This document shows positions 19,092-27,245 of a stretch of 64,000 nt of DNA, piece by piece; positions within the stretch are counted from its first letter, which is position 1; each line of letters opens with the position of its first letter. The DNA is taken from assembly GCF_900100955.1 (NCBI RefSeq), contig NZ_FNCC01000020.1, positions 1 to 64,000 of the forward strand, given 5' to 3'. Under the pieces are notes generated by a model. The model saw only the letters and a program-made list of their open reading frames with translations. It searched no databases and was not told the DNA's origin. Both the position numbers and the translations under genes were made by a program. Origin of the DNA: Lentzea fradiae (GTDB lineage Bacteria > Actinomycetota > Actinomycetes > Mycobacteriales > Pseudonocardiaceae).

Positions 19092-19661
19092 TCAACAGGC
19101 GGACATCTGAGGCGCCCGGTTCTCCGGAGCGTCATCCACCTTGAACCCGCCCCCCTCCCGGACCAGCACGTACACCACCCGCCACCGAATGCACTCCTCC
19201 GGCAAAGCAGGCGGAGCCTTGCTCACGTCCTGAGTGGACACGAACGAGATCATCACGCGAAGCCGCCCGGCGACATCAGCCTCGATCCGCTGGACGACCA
19301 TCCCCCCGTCCCGAGTGCTCTCGTAAGCAGCCACCCACCCGGCCTCAGGCGTGACGGAGACCCGCCGAGCGGTCACCACCGACCGCCACGCACCGAAGTC
19401 CCGGGAGTTGATCGAGTCGAAGTACGTCTGCAGCACCCGCTGGACGTCCGTCCGGTCGGGGTGGGTGAACGAGTCGGGACTGAGCCGGACCTCCGCGGAC
19501 CCCGGCAGCGGCCCCGCGACCGACGAGGACGGCACCACCGGTGTGCCCTTGGCCTCCGCCGGGCGTGAGTACACGGCCCGCCCCACCATCCCGGCCGCCA
19601 CCGCGGCTCCGGTGATCACCACCACGGCCGGCACCAGCCAGCGGCTCGCCACGCTCCCCAC
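19092..19661 (-). CDS. Membrane-anchored protein with NTF2-like outer domain (hypothetical)
   Basis: This 189-aa protein has an N-terminal helix (RWLVPAVVVITGAAVAAGMV) acting as signal anchor. A Pro/Ser linker follows, then a domain with VQRVLQTYFDSINSRDFGAWRSVV, typical of an NTF2-like/SnoaL cone fold. It has a conserved-looking WRVVYVLVREGGGFKVDD end. No catalytic residues are obvious. Similar proteins are common as lipoprotein-like or channel-accessory domains in Pseudonocardiales. The GTG start at 19661 is likely. It converges on fabF. Confidence 0.65.
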   Translation of the reverse strand: MGSVASRWLVPAVVVITGAAVAAGMVGRAVYSRPAEAKGTPVVPSSSVAGPLPGSAEVRLSPDSFTHPDRTDVQRVLQTYFDSINSRDFGAWRSVVTARRVSVTPEAGWVAAYESTRDGGMVVQRIEADVAGRLRVMISFVSTQDVSKAPPALPEECIRWRVVYVLVREGGGFKVDDAPENRAPQMSAC

Positions 19662-20272
19662 GCACGCAGCCTAGCCGGACGAGGAGCTGCCGGACGCGGC
19701 CCCGTGAAGGTCTCCGGACGACCGTCCGGCTGTTACAACTCACCGCGAATTTCACCCGAAAGGTTTGGAGAAGACGAAAGTGACAGGAAGCATGTGGCAA
19801 GACAATCTTTGACACATAAATTCCATAGCGGCAATCTCCTCCAACGAATGAGTGCAAACGGTCCATCAAGTACCGCCGTTCGGTCGCTTCAAACACGCAT
19901 TGGGCCGTAATTTCAGCCTCACCCGAAGAGAGCACACACCACAGCGCGTACACGACAGGTACCCACCCCCGCCTATACGTCAAGATCGATGTGGAATATC
20001 GCAGCTCAGAGACTCACGGAAACGGAACGGATCGGTTCAGTTCCAAATCGAACCGATGATCGACGACGAAACAGCTGCTCATCAAACATTGCGACCGGGT
20101 GAGATGGACCCAAACTTCATCACTCAGAGTCATATACCCACGGGTAGCGATGGATCTTTTGATCACGAACGGGTTACCCATACGACTCGAACGGCGGATT
20201 GGCCATAGGCGCCGAATTGTGCGGGAATATGCCGCGTCGAAGAAAACGCAAACGAGCCGAGGAGGGAATTCG
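19662..20272. other. 611-bp intergenic region upstream of the lanthipeptide locus, AT-rich
   Basis: No convincing gene is seen here. Short open frames lack ribosome binding sites and good codon usage, and the region is clearly more AT-rich than both flanks. It contains three copies of TACCCA (19960, 20135, 20175). Two lie within palindromes, TACCC-AC-GGGTA at 20135-20146 and GGGT-T-ACCC at 20171-20179. It must hold the promoter of the LanKC gene. Confidence 0.6.
20135..20179. promoter_or_regulatory. Paired GGGTA/TACCC palindromes upstream of LanKC
   Basis: TACCC-AC-GGGTA (20135-20146) and GGGT-T-ACCC followed by ATA (20171-20179) are centred about 34 bases apart, roughly three helical turns. 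They lie 94-138 bases before the LanKC start. Spacing and symmetry suit a dimeric activator, as expected for RamR/AmfR-type control, but no regulator gene is in the locus. Confidence 0.4.
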
Positions 20273-22834
20273 GTGGACCTCAGATACGAGGCGTACTGCT
20301 TCGCCGATCGGCAGTTCTACGATCTGCAGAGCAGCACCGAAGGCACTCCCGGCGACGACTTTTCGATCGACCTGCCGGCTCTTCCCCACGACTGGGTGAT
20401 GATCGAGCGGAACGTCTGGCGGCACCACCACCCCCAAGGGGTGCGGCTGCCGAACCAGGGCTGGAAGATCCACGTCTCGGCCGGTCTCGACAACGCCGGC
20501 CGGGTGTTGCGGAAGACCTACGACTACTGCGTCGAGCGCCGCATCCCGTTCAAGTACCTGCGGACGATGTCGATCGTGCTCGCCCGCAACTCGAAGTACG
20601 CCCCTCGAGAGGGCAGCGGCAAGCTCATCACGATCTACCCGGCGGGCACCGCGCAGCTGGAGGCGATCTGCACCGAGCTGGGGCAGCTGCTCGACGGTGA
20701 GCACGGCGCGTACGTCCTGAGCGACCTGCGCTTCGGCAAGGGGCCGCTGTTCGTGCGCTACGGCGGGTTCTCCGAGCAGTGGCTGGAGGTCGACGGGCAG
20801 CAGGTGCTCGCGATCGAGGGTCCCGACGGCAAGCTCGTCGCGGATAAGCGCAAGCCGGTGTTCAGCACGCCCGAGTGGATCGAGCTGCCGGAGTTCCTGG
20901 CGCCCCACCTGGCCGCGCGCAACGCCGGTGACCCGGAGAAGTTCCCGTACCACATCAAGAGCTCGCTGCACTTCTCCAACGGCGGCGGCGTCTACCTGGC
21001 CACGCGCAAGAGCGACGGCAAGGAGGTCGTGCTCAAGGAGGCACGGCCGCACGCCGGCCTCGACCGCGAGGGCCGCGACGCCGTGGCACGGCTGGAGCTC
21101 GAACACCAGGTTCTCACGCGGCTGCACGGAGTCCGGGGCGTGCCGGAGGTGTACGACCGCTTCACCGAGTGGGAGCACCTGTTCGTGGCCATGGAGTTCA
21201 TGCCGGGGCGTTCGCTCGGGCAGTGGCTCGGCCACAACTACCCGTTGACGCGCCGCGAGACCACGCCCGAGGACCTGCGGGAGTACCGGGAGCGGGCACA
21301 GGCGCTCATCGGCCGCGTCGAGGACCTCGTCGGGCAGGTGCACGAACGCGGTGTCGTGTTCGGCGACCTGCACACGATGAACATCCTGGTGGACGAGGAC
21401 GACCAGGTCTCGCTGATCGACTTCGAGCTGTCGTCCACCATCGAGGACGTGCACCGGCCGACGCTCGGTGCACCGGGGTTCCAGGCGCCGAACGACCGCG
21501 AGGGCTTCGACATCGACGCCTACCCGCTGGCCGCGCTGAAGCTGTGGATCTTCCTGCCGCTCAACGCGGTGCTGGAGCTCGCACCGGCCAAGCTGCGCCA
21601 GCACGTGCGCGTCGTCGCCGAGCGCTTCGGGCTCTCCGAGGACTACCAGCGCCAGATCGTGGACGTGCTCACGCCGCGCACCGACCCGCCCGCGGACCCG
21701 GCGTTCACCTCGTTCGACGACGAGAGTCCTGATTGGACGGTCGTGCGCAAGGAGATCGCCACGGCGGTCCTGCACAGCGCCACGCCGCACCGGAAGGACC
21801 GGCTGTTCCCCGGCGACATCGAGCAGTTCGAGGTCGGCGGCACCTGTTTCGGCTACGGCGCCGCGGGTGTGCTGCACGCCCTCGCCCACAGCGGTGAGGG
21901 CCGCTACGCCGAGCACGAGGACTGGCTGGTCGACAGGACGAAGCACGACCCGCCGAAGCAGCCCGGTTTCTTCGTCGGCGCGCACGGCATCGCCCACGTG
22001 CTGGAGAACTTCGGCCACCACGACCTCGCGACCGAGCTGGTCGAGAGCTACGCGCCGCTCGTGCGCACCACGCAGGACCACGGGCTCAGCACCGGTCTGT
22101 CCGGCATCGGCCTCAACCTGCTGCACTTCGCGGACTCGCGCGGCGACGGCGGGTACGCCGAGCAGGCGGGAGAGCTGGCCGAACGACTCGAGCAGCAGTT
22201 GGAGCAGGCGCCCGCGCCCGGCCAGAAGGCCAAGGCCGGTCTGCTGCACGGCTGGTCCGGTCCGGCGCTGTTCTTCCTGCGGATGTTCGAGCACACCGCG
22301 GACGAGCGCTGGCTCGACCGCTCCGAGCAGGCGCTGGAACGCGACCTGGCCGAGACGATGGTGGCGCTCGACGGCTCGCTGCAGGTGCGTGACGGCACGT
22401 TGCGGTCGCTGCCGTACGTCGGCATCGGCGGCGCGGGCATCGCCCTGGTGCTCACCGAGTTCGCGAAGGTCGCGCCGGAACGCCCTTGCGTCACCAAGCT
22501 TCCCGACCTGCTCAGCGGGTGCACCGGCGAGTTCGTCATCCAGCCCGCCTTCACGCTGGGCAGGGCAGGACTGATGGCGACGCTGGCGCACGCGCACCGG
22601 CACCGGCCCGACGAACGGCTCGGCCGCGCCGTCGACCGGCACCTCAAAGCCCTGGGCTGGCACGCCGTGCGCTACGGCGGCGGGCTCGCCTTCCCCGGCG
22701 TGCAGCTGCGCCGGCTCTCGATGGACCTCAACACCGGCGGTGCGGGCGTCCTGCTCGCGATCGCGTCCACTGTGGACGGAACTCCGCCACTGCCCTTCCT
22801 GGGCTCACGAACGCCGGTCACCTCCGACCGGTAG
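20273..22834 (+). CDS. Class III lanthionine synthetase LanKC (RamC/AmfT-like)
   Basis: This 853-aa trifunctional enzyme phosphorylates Ser/Thr of the precursor, eliminates phosphate and cyclises Cys onto the dehydro residues. It has an N-terminal lyase domain (about 1-200) and a kinase domain (about 225-490). The kinase has a Gly-rich loop HFSNGGGVYLATR, VVLKEARPHAG with the catalytic Lys, FGDLHTMNIL with the catalytic Asp and LIDFE for metal binding. A C-terminal LanC-like domain follows (about 520-853). The LanC zinc Cys/Cys/His set is not seen, which places it in class III rather than IV. GTG at 20273 follows GGAGGG. It heads a four-gene unit with the precursor 36 bases downstream. Confidence 0.93.
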   Translation: MDLRYEAYCFADRQFYDLQSSTEGTPGDDFSIDLPALPHDWVMIERNVWRHHHPQGVRLPNQGWKIHVSAGLDNAGRVLRKTYDYCVERRIPFKYLRTMSIVLARNSKYAPREGSGKLITIYPAGTAQLEAICTELGQLLDGEHGAYVLSDLRFGKGPLFVRYGGFSEQWLEVDGQQVLAIEGPDGKLVADKRKPVFSTPEWIELPEFLAPHLAARNAGDPEKFPYHIKSSLHFSNGGGVYLATRKSDGKEVVLKEARPHAGLDREGRDAVARLELEHQVLTRLHGVRGVPEVYDRFTEWEHLFVAMEFMPGRSLGQWLGHNYPLTRRETTPEDLREYRERAQALIGRVEDLVGQVHERGVVFGDLHTMNILVDEDDQVSLIDFELSSTIEDVHRPTLGAPGFQAPNDREGFDIDAYPLAALKLWIFLPLNAVLELAPAKLRQHVRVVAERFGLSEDYQRQIVDVLTPRTDPPADPAFTSFDDESPDWTVVRKEIATAVLHSATPHRKDRLFPGDIEQFEVGGTCFGYGAAGVLHALAHSGEGRYAEHEDWLVDRTKHDPPKQPGFFVGAHGIAHVLENFGHHDLATELVESYAPLVRTTQDHGLSTGLSGIGLNLLHFADSRGDGGYAEQAGELAERLEQQLEQAPAPGQKAKAGLLHGWSGPALFFLRMFEHTADERWLDRSEQALERDLAETMVALDGSLQVRDGTLRSLPYVGIGGAGIALVLTEFAKVAPERPCVTKLPDLLSGCTGEFVIQPAFTLGRAGLMATLAHAHRHRPDERLGRAVDRHLKALGWHAVRYGGGLAFPGVQLRRLSMDLNTGGAGVLLAIASTVDGTPPLPFLGSRTPVTSDR

Positions 22835-22870
22835 CAGTACACCGAATCACTCGAATGAAGGAGAACAGTC

Positions 22871-23035
22871 ATGGGCTTCATCCTTGACATGCAGGACCTG
22901 GAGACCCCCGAGGCCCCGAGCAACGCGATGGCGTCGGGCCACGGCGGCGGCGGTGGCGGCGGCTCCACGACCGCGTCCAACGCGTCGCTCCTGCTGCCCT
23001 GCTCGCACAGCACCGTCAGCCTGCTGGCCTGCTGA
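22871..23035 (+). CDS. Class III lanthipeptide precursor (SapB/AmfS-like), 54 aa
   Basis: The ATG at 22871 follows GAAGGAGAAC. The leader holds FILDMQDLETPEAP, a variant of the LDLQ-type motif recognised by class III enzymes. It continues through an unusual run of seven glycines (residues 25-31). The core TASNASLLLPCSHSTVSLLAC aligns with the SapB core, with two Ser-x2-Ser-...-Cys ring motifs. The second motif (S47-x2-S50-x3-C54) is canonical. The first (S36-x2-S39-x4-C44) carries an extra Pro before Cys. The mature product would be an amphiphilic two-ring peptide, and SapB relatives lower surface tension for aerial growth. It was too short to be called automatically. Confidence 0.93.
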   Translation: MGFILDMQDLETPEAPSNAMASGHGGGGGGGSTTASNASLLLPCSHSTVSLLAC

Positions 23036-23060
23036 GCTTCTCCACAGGTGAACCGCGGCC

Positions 23061-23132
23061 GGTGAGCGGCATAGGCGAAGTATGCCGCTCACCCGCCAAC
23101 TGCAGGGCCCGGCGGCCGGCCAGCCGCCGGGC
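23061..23132 (+). promoter_or_regulatory. Two tandem perfect stem-loops between precursor and transporter genes
   Basis: The first is GGTGAGCGGCATA (23061-23073) with TATGCCGCTCACC (23081-23093), a 13-bp stem with a seven-base loop. The second is GCCCGGCGGC (23107-23116) with GCCGCCGGGC (23123-23132), a 10-bp stem with a six-base loop. They begin 26 bases after the precursor stop, have no T-run, and precede the ABC gene. They likely act as a partial terminator or 3'-end stabiliser that raises precursor mRNA over transporter mRNA. Confidence 0.75.
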
Positions 23133-23176
23133 TCTGGCTCATGATGCGCCCTGACGACCCTCCGGAGGAACAGCGG

Positions 23177-24793
23177 ATGGCCAAACCCGGTGACGCTCTT
23201 CTGGTCTCCGTCGTCCGGCGCGACCACCGCCCGTGGCTGCTGCTGCTCAACGCCGCCGTCGCCACGACCGGTGGCCTCCTCCTCCCCGCCGCCCTCGCCG
23301 ACGCCGTCGACATGGCGCTGAGCGGGGAGTTCGTGCTGTTCACAGTGCTGTTCCTGCTCCTGCTCGCCGCGTCCGAGATCATCGGTGACGCCATCGGGAT
23401 CGTGCTGGCCGCGAGCATCACCAGCCGCGCCACGGCGTGGCTGCGCCACACGCTCTCCCGCAAGCTGCTCGGTCTCGGCCACCCCTCGCCGTTCGCCGCC
23501 GGTGACGCGGTCAGCAGGATGACCGGCGACTGCGGCAACGCGGGCGGCATCGCCGTCACGCTGATCACCCTGCTCGTCACGGCCGTCTCCTCGGCCGGTG
23601 CCATCGTCGCGCTGGCGCTGCTCGACTGGCGGCTCGCCGTCGTCTTCGCGGTGAGCGTGCCGCTCGCGACGTTCCTGGTCCGCACGCATCTGCAGCTCAC
23701 CGCCGACGACGTGCTGGCCTACCAGGATGTCTCCGGCGACGTCTCGGCCAGGCTGCTCGACGCCGTCGCGGGACGGCGCACGATCGCCGCCGCCGGGATC
23801 GCCGACGAGGAGACCGGCCGCGTGCTGCGCCCGCTCCCCCGGCTCGCCGCGGCGGGCGCGGGCATGTGGCGCACCCAGGCGCGGATGATGTGGCGGGCCG
23901 GTCTGCTGCTGCCGGCCGTGGAGATCGCGGTGCTGGTCACCGCCGGGTTCGGTGTCATGGCGGGCAGGCTGACCCCCGGCGACGTGCTGGCCGCGCTCGG
24001 CTACGCGGCGCTCGGCATGGGCATCGTCGGCCAGATCCCGCAGCTCACCGCGCTGGAACGCACCCGCGCGTCCGCGTCCCGCATCGCCGAGGTCCTCGAC
24101 ACCCCCGCGCCCGGCCGCCCGCCCGCCTCCCCCGGCGCCGGTGTCCTGGAGCTGCGGGACGTCAGCGTCGGGACCGCGCTGCGCGACGTGAACCTCACCA
24201 TCCCCGCCGGCACGTTCACCGCCGTCGTCGGCAGCTCCGGCGCGGGCAAGTCGACGCTCGCCGCCGTGCTCGGCGGACTGTCCTCTGTGGACTCCGGACA
24301 GGTGCTGCGTGACGGCGAGGTCGGCTACGCCTTCGAGCGCCCCGCCTTGCTGGGCACGACGATCGGCCGTTCGATCGGGTACGGAACCACCGCCGACGAC
24401 GCACGGGTCCGGGAGGCCGCGGTGGCCGCCCAGGTGCACGACGTGCTGGTCCGGCTGCCGCGGGGCTACGACACCCCGCTCTCCGACGCCCCGCTGTCCG
24501 GCGGTGAGGCGCAACGGGTCGGGCTCGCCAGGGCGCTCGTCCGGGAGCCGGAGGTCCTCGTGCTCGACGACGCCACGGCCAGTCTGGACACGGTGACCGA
24601 GGCCGAGGTGGACAGGGCGCTCACGACGGCGCTGCCCGGCAGGACGCGGGTGGTGGTCACGCACCGGGCAGCGACGGCGGCACGCGCGGATCTCGTGGTG
24701 TGGCTGGAGAACGGCCGGGTGCGCGGCACCGGCACCCATCGGGAGCTGTGGGACGACCGGGACTACCGCGCCGTGTTCACCGGGGGCGAGTGA
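23177..24793 (+). CDS. ABC exporter (TM+NBD), first half of lanthipeptide transporter (RamA/AmfB-like)
   Basis: This 538-aa fused permease/ATPase has about six TM helices in residues 20-290. The NBD contains Walker A GSSGAGKSTL, signature LSGGEAQRVGLARAL and Walker B VLVLDDATASLD. The usual catalytic Glu after Walker B is Asp (LDDAT), so this NBD may be the weaker site of a heterodimer. ATG at 23177 was chosen because GGAGGA precedes it; in-frame ATGs at 23141 and 23144 lack a site. Its stop overlaps the next ABC gene by one base. It likely exports the class III lanthipeptide. Confidence 0.88.
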   Translation: MAKPGDALLVSVVRRDHRPWLLLLNAAVATTGGLLLPAALADAVDMALSGEFVLFTVLFLLLLAASEIIGDAIGIVLAASITSRATAWLRHTLSRKLLGLGHPSPFAAGDAVSRMTGDCGNAGGIAVTLITLLVTAVSSAGAIVALALLDWRLAVVFAVSVPLATFLVRTHLQLTADDVLAYQDVSGDVSARLLDAVAGRRTIAAAGIADEETGRVLRPLPRLAAAGAGMWRTQARMMWRAGLLLPAVEIAVLVTAGFGVMAGRLTPGDVLAALGYAALGMGIVGQIPQLTALERTRASASRIAEVLDTPAPGRPPASPGAGVLELRDVSVGTALRDVNLTIPAGTFTAVVGSSGAGKSTLAAVLGGLSSVDSGQVLRDGEVGYAFERPALLGTTIGRSIGYGTTADDARVREAAVAAQVHDVLVRLPRGYDTPLSDAPLSGGEAQRVGLARALVREPEVLVLDDATASLDTVTEAEVDRALTTALPGRTRVVVTHRAATAARADLVVWLENGRVRGTGTHRELWDDRDYRAVFTGGE

Positions 24794-26511
24794 TGCGTTT
24801 CTACTTCTCCACGCTGGCAGGTCATCGCCGCGGCGTCCTGGTCCTGCTCGGCTGGTCCGCGCTGGAGGGCGTGCCCGCGTTCTTCGGCGGCAGGCTCGTC
24901 GGGACCGCCGTCGACCGGGGTTTCGCGGCCGGGGACCCGCTGGCGGGCGTGCTGTGGCTGCTCGCGTTCGCGGCGCTCGCGGTGGCGGGGGCCCTCGGCC
25001 AGCGGCAGGTGTTCGCCCGGCTCGGCGACGTCGTGGAACCACTGCGCGACGCCCTGGTCACCCGCGTCGTGCGGGGCGTGCTGAGCGACCCGGCGCACCG
25101 CCGCACCCCCGACGCCAGCGCGGTCGCGATGATCACCCGGCACGTCGAGGTGATCCGCGACGCCACGGCGGGCGTGCTGGTCCAGGCCCGTGCCCTGCTG
25201 GTCACGACGCTGGCCGCGCTCATCGGTCTCGCGACGACGGCGGCCGTGCTGTTCTGGCTGGTCGTGCTGCCGATCATCGGCGCGCTGGTGCTGTTCGGGC
25301 TCATGCTCCCGTCGCTGGCCCGGCGGCAGCGCGACGTCGTGATGGCCGACGAGGGCACGGCGGAGGCGTCCGGCGCGGTGTTCACCAGCCTGCGCGACGT
25401 GGCCGCCTGCGACGCCGCCGACGAGGCCCACCGCGACATCACCGCGCAGGTCGACCGGCAGGCCAGGGCCGCGGTCACGGTCGCGTGGGCGAACTCGTTG
25501 CGCGCCACGGTGATCGCGATCGGCGGGTTCGCCCCGATCGTCCTCCTGGTCGCGTTCGCTCCCCCGCTCGTCGCCTCCGGCAGGCTCACGACGGGCGCGG
25601 CACTCGCCGCCGTGGTGTACCTGACGAACAGCGTGAACCCCGCGCTGCACGGTCTCGCGCGCACCACGAGCACGGTCGTGATGCGGCTGATGGTCGCCCT
25701 GAAACGACTGGAGGAAGCCGCGCCGCCCGCGTCCGGTGACACCGGCGACGAGACCCCCGCGCACGGCGAGATCGAGTTGCGGAACGTCACGTTCGGCTGG
25801 AGCCCCGGCGCGGAGCCGGTGCTGCGCGACCTCTCGCTTACCCTCCGGCCCGGAGACCACCTGGCCGTCGTCGGCCCGTCCGGCATCGGCAAGTCCACAA
25901 TGGCCAGTCTGCTGACCGGTCTGGTGGCTCCGGACTCCGGCAGCGTGCTGTTCGGCGGCGTTCCCGTCGACCGGGTCGCGCCGGCCGTCCGTCACCGCGA
26001 GATCGCCCTGATCCCGCAGGAGACGTACCTGTTCACGGGCACCGTGCGGGAGAACCTCGCGTTGCTCGCTCCGCACGCGAGCGACAGCCACCTGATCGAT
26101 TCCGCGGAGAAGGTTGGCGCCAAACAACTTCTGGACAGGCTCGGCGGGCTGGACGCCTCACTCGGCCACGCGGGCGAAGGACTGTCCGCGGGGGAGGCAC
26201 AGCTGCTGGCGCTCGCGCGGGTCTACGCCACGTCCGCGAGCGTCGTCGTGCTCGACGAGGCGACGTCCCACCTCGACCCCGCCGCTGAGGCACGCGTCGA
26301 GCGGGCTTTCGCGCAGCGGCAAGGAGTTCTCGTGGTGATCGCGCACCGGCTGAGCTCGGCGCTGCGGGCGAACCGCGTGCTGGTGCTGGACGGGGGCGCG
26401 CCGCTGCTCGGCTCGCACGAGCTGCTGATCAGGACCTCCGCGCTCTACGGGCGGCTCATGCTGGCCTGGGACCCGACCCACCACGAGAAGACCCCGCTCC
26501 CCAAGAGGTGA
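24793..26511 (+). CDS. ABC exporter (TM+NBD), second half of lanthipeptide transporter (RamB/AmfA-like)
   Basis: This 572-aa fused permease/ATPase has N-terminal TM helices (about 1-310). The NBD has Walker A GPSGIGKSTM, signature LSAGEAQLLALARVY and Walker B VVVLDEATSHLD with the catalytic Glu present. The ATG at 24793 shares one base with the TGA of the previous gene (TGATG), so the two subunits are coupled and probably form a heterodimer. The stop lies inside the terminator stem at 26490-26519. Confidence 0.88.
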   Translation: MRFYFSTLAGHRRGVLVLLGWSALEGVPAFFGGRLVGTAVDRGFAAGDPLAGVLWLLAFAALAVAGALGQRQVFARLGDVVEPLRDALVTRVVRGVLSDPAHRRTPDASAVAMITRHVEVIRDATAGVLVQARALLVTTLAALIGLATTAAVLFWLVVLPIIGALVLFGLMLPSLARRQRDVVMADEGTAEASGAVFTSLRDVAACDAADEAHRDITAQVDRQARAAVTVAWANSLRATVIAIGGFAPIVLLVAFAPPLVASGRLTTGAALAAVVYLTNSVNPALHGLARTTSTVVMRLMVALKRLEEAAPPASGDTGDETPAHGEIELRNVTFGWSPGAEPVLRDLSLTLRPGDHLAVVGPSGIGKSTMASLLTGLVAPDSGSVLFGGVPVDRVAPAVRHREIALIPQETYLFTGTVRENLALLAPHASDSHLIDSAEKVGAKQLLDRLGGLDASLGHAGEGLSAGEAQLLALARVYATSASVVVLDEATSHLDPAAEARVERAFAQRQGVLVVIAHRLSSALRANRVLVLDGGAPLLGSHELLIRTSALYGRLMLAWDPTHHEKTPLPKR

Positions 26512-26519
26512 GCGGGGTC
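26490..26519 (+). terminator. Terminator closing the lanthipeptide operon
   Basis: GACCCCGCTC (26490-26499) and GAGCGGGGTC (26510-26519) form a perfect 10-bp stem that overlaps the last codons and stop of the ABC gene. It can also serve the convergent DUF3145 gene. Confidence 0.8.
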
Positions 26520-26541
26520 CACACCGGACTCGAAGGGCCGG

Positions 26542-27045
26542 TCAGCCGACACGGTGCAGCCAGGTGACCGGTGCGCCGTCGCCCGCACGGCGGAACGGTT
26601 CCAGCGCGTCGTCCCACGCGGCGCCCAGCAGCTCGTCCACGCCGTGCGCGAACGCCTCACCGCCGCGTGCGCGTACCGCGAGTGCTCTGAGCTGGTCCTC
26701 GTTGACCACGATGTCGCCGTTGGCCGACGTGCGCGCGTGCCACAGCCCCAGCACGGGGGCGAAGCAGAAGCGCTCGCCGTCCTGACCAGGTGACGGTTCC
26801 TCGGTCACCTCGAAGCGGAGCATTGGCCACGCACGCAGCGCAGCCACGAGTTTCGCGCCGGTACCGGCCTCTCCGGTCCATGCGCATTCAGCGCGCAACT
26901 GGCCTGGTGCCGCGGGTTGCGCTGCCCACCTGAGGTCCACCCGGACGCCGAGGGTGCCCGAGATAGCCCACTCGACGTGCGGACAGACCGCAGACGGCGA
27001 CGAGTGGACGTAGACCACGCCACTGGTGCTGCCACGGGTGCTCAC
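26542..27045 (-). CDS. DUF3145 family protein
   Basis: This 167-aa actinobacterial conserved protein has GVVYVHSSPSAVCPHVEWAISGTLG and a C-terminal ELLGAAWDDALEPFRRAGDG, the hallmarks of DUF3145. Function is unknown. In Streptomyces it is encoded right beside fabF, so finding it beyond the lanthipeptide operon suggests the operon was placed between them. The GTG start at 27045 follows GGAGGT. Confidence 0.88.
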   Translation of the reverse strand: MSTRGSTSGVVYVHSSPSAVCPHVEWAISGTLGVRVDLRWAAQPAAPGQLRAECAWTGEAGTGAKLVAALRAWPMLRFEVTEEPSPGQDGERFCFAPVLGLWHARTSANGDIVVNEDQLRALAVRARGGEAFAHGVDELLGAAWDDALEPFRRAGDGAPVTWLHRVG

Positions 27046-27245
27046 TGCTGACCTCCGCTACTCGACGAGGGACGTCTTCCCCTACGCCTTTGCCGAGCGA
27101 GGTGATCACCGTGCGATCCCGCTTGCTGCATTCTGCCTCGACTTGAGGCATGTCCGCCATAAGAACCAGCTCGATCATCACCCGACCGGGGCAGATACGG
27201 GTCTTAAGTCCCGATCTCCCCCGCCGAGTGATGCGTGATCGTGAT

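Noticed and set aside
19704..19910. 68-codon frame in the AT-rich gap before LanKC, tested as a possible second precursor peptide
   Set aside because: No ribosome binding site, no leader motif and no ring motif with paired Ser and Cys.
20099..20272. Upstream extension of LanKC to 20099
   Set aside because: No ribosome binding site, and the added 58 residues are Arg-rich with no similarity to class III synthetases. GTG 20273 after GGAGGG is a far better start.
20273..22834. Class IV lanthipeptide synthetase (LanL)
   Set aside because: The C-terminal cyclase lacks the zinc-binding Cys/Cys-His set, and the precursor has SapB-type rings, so class III fits better.
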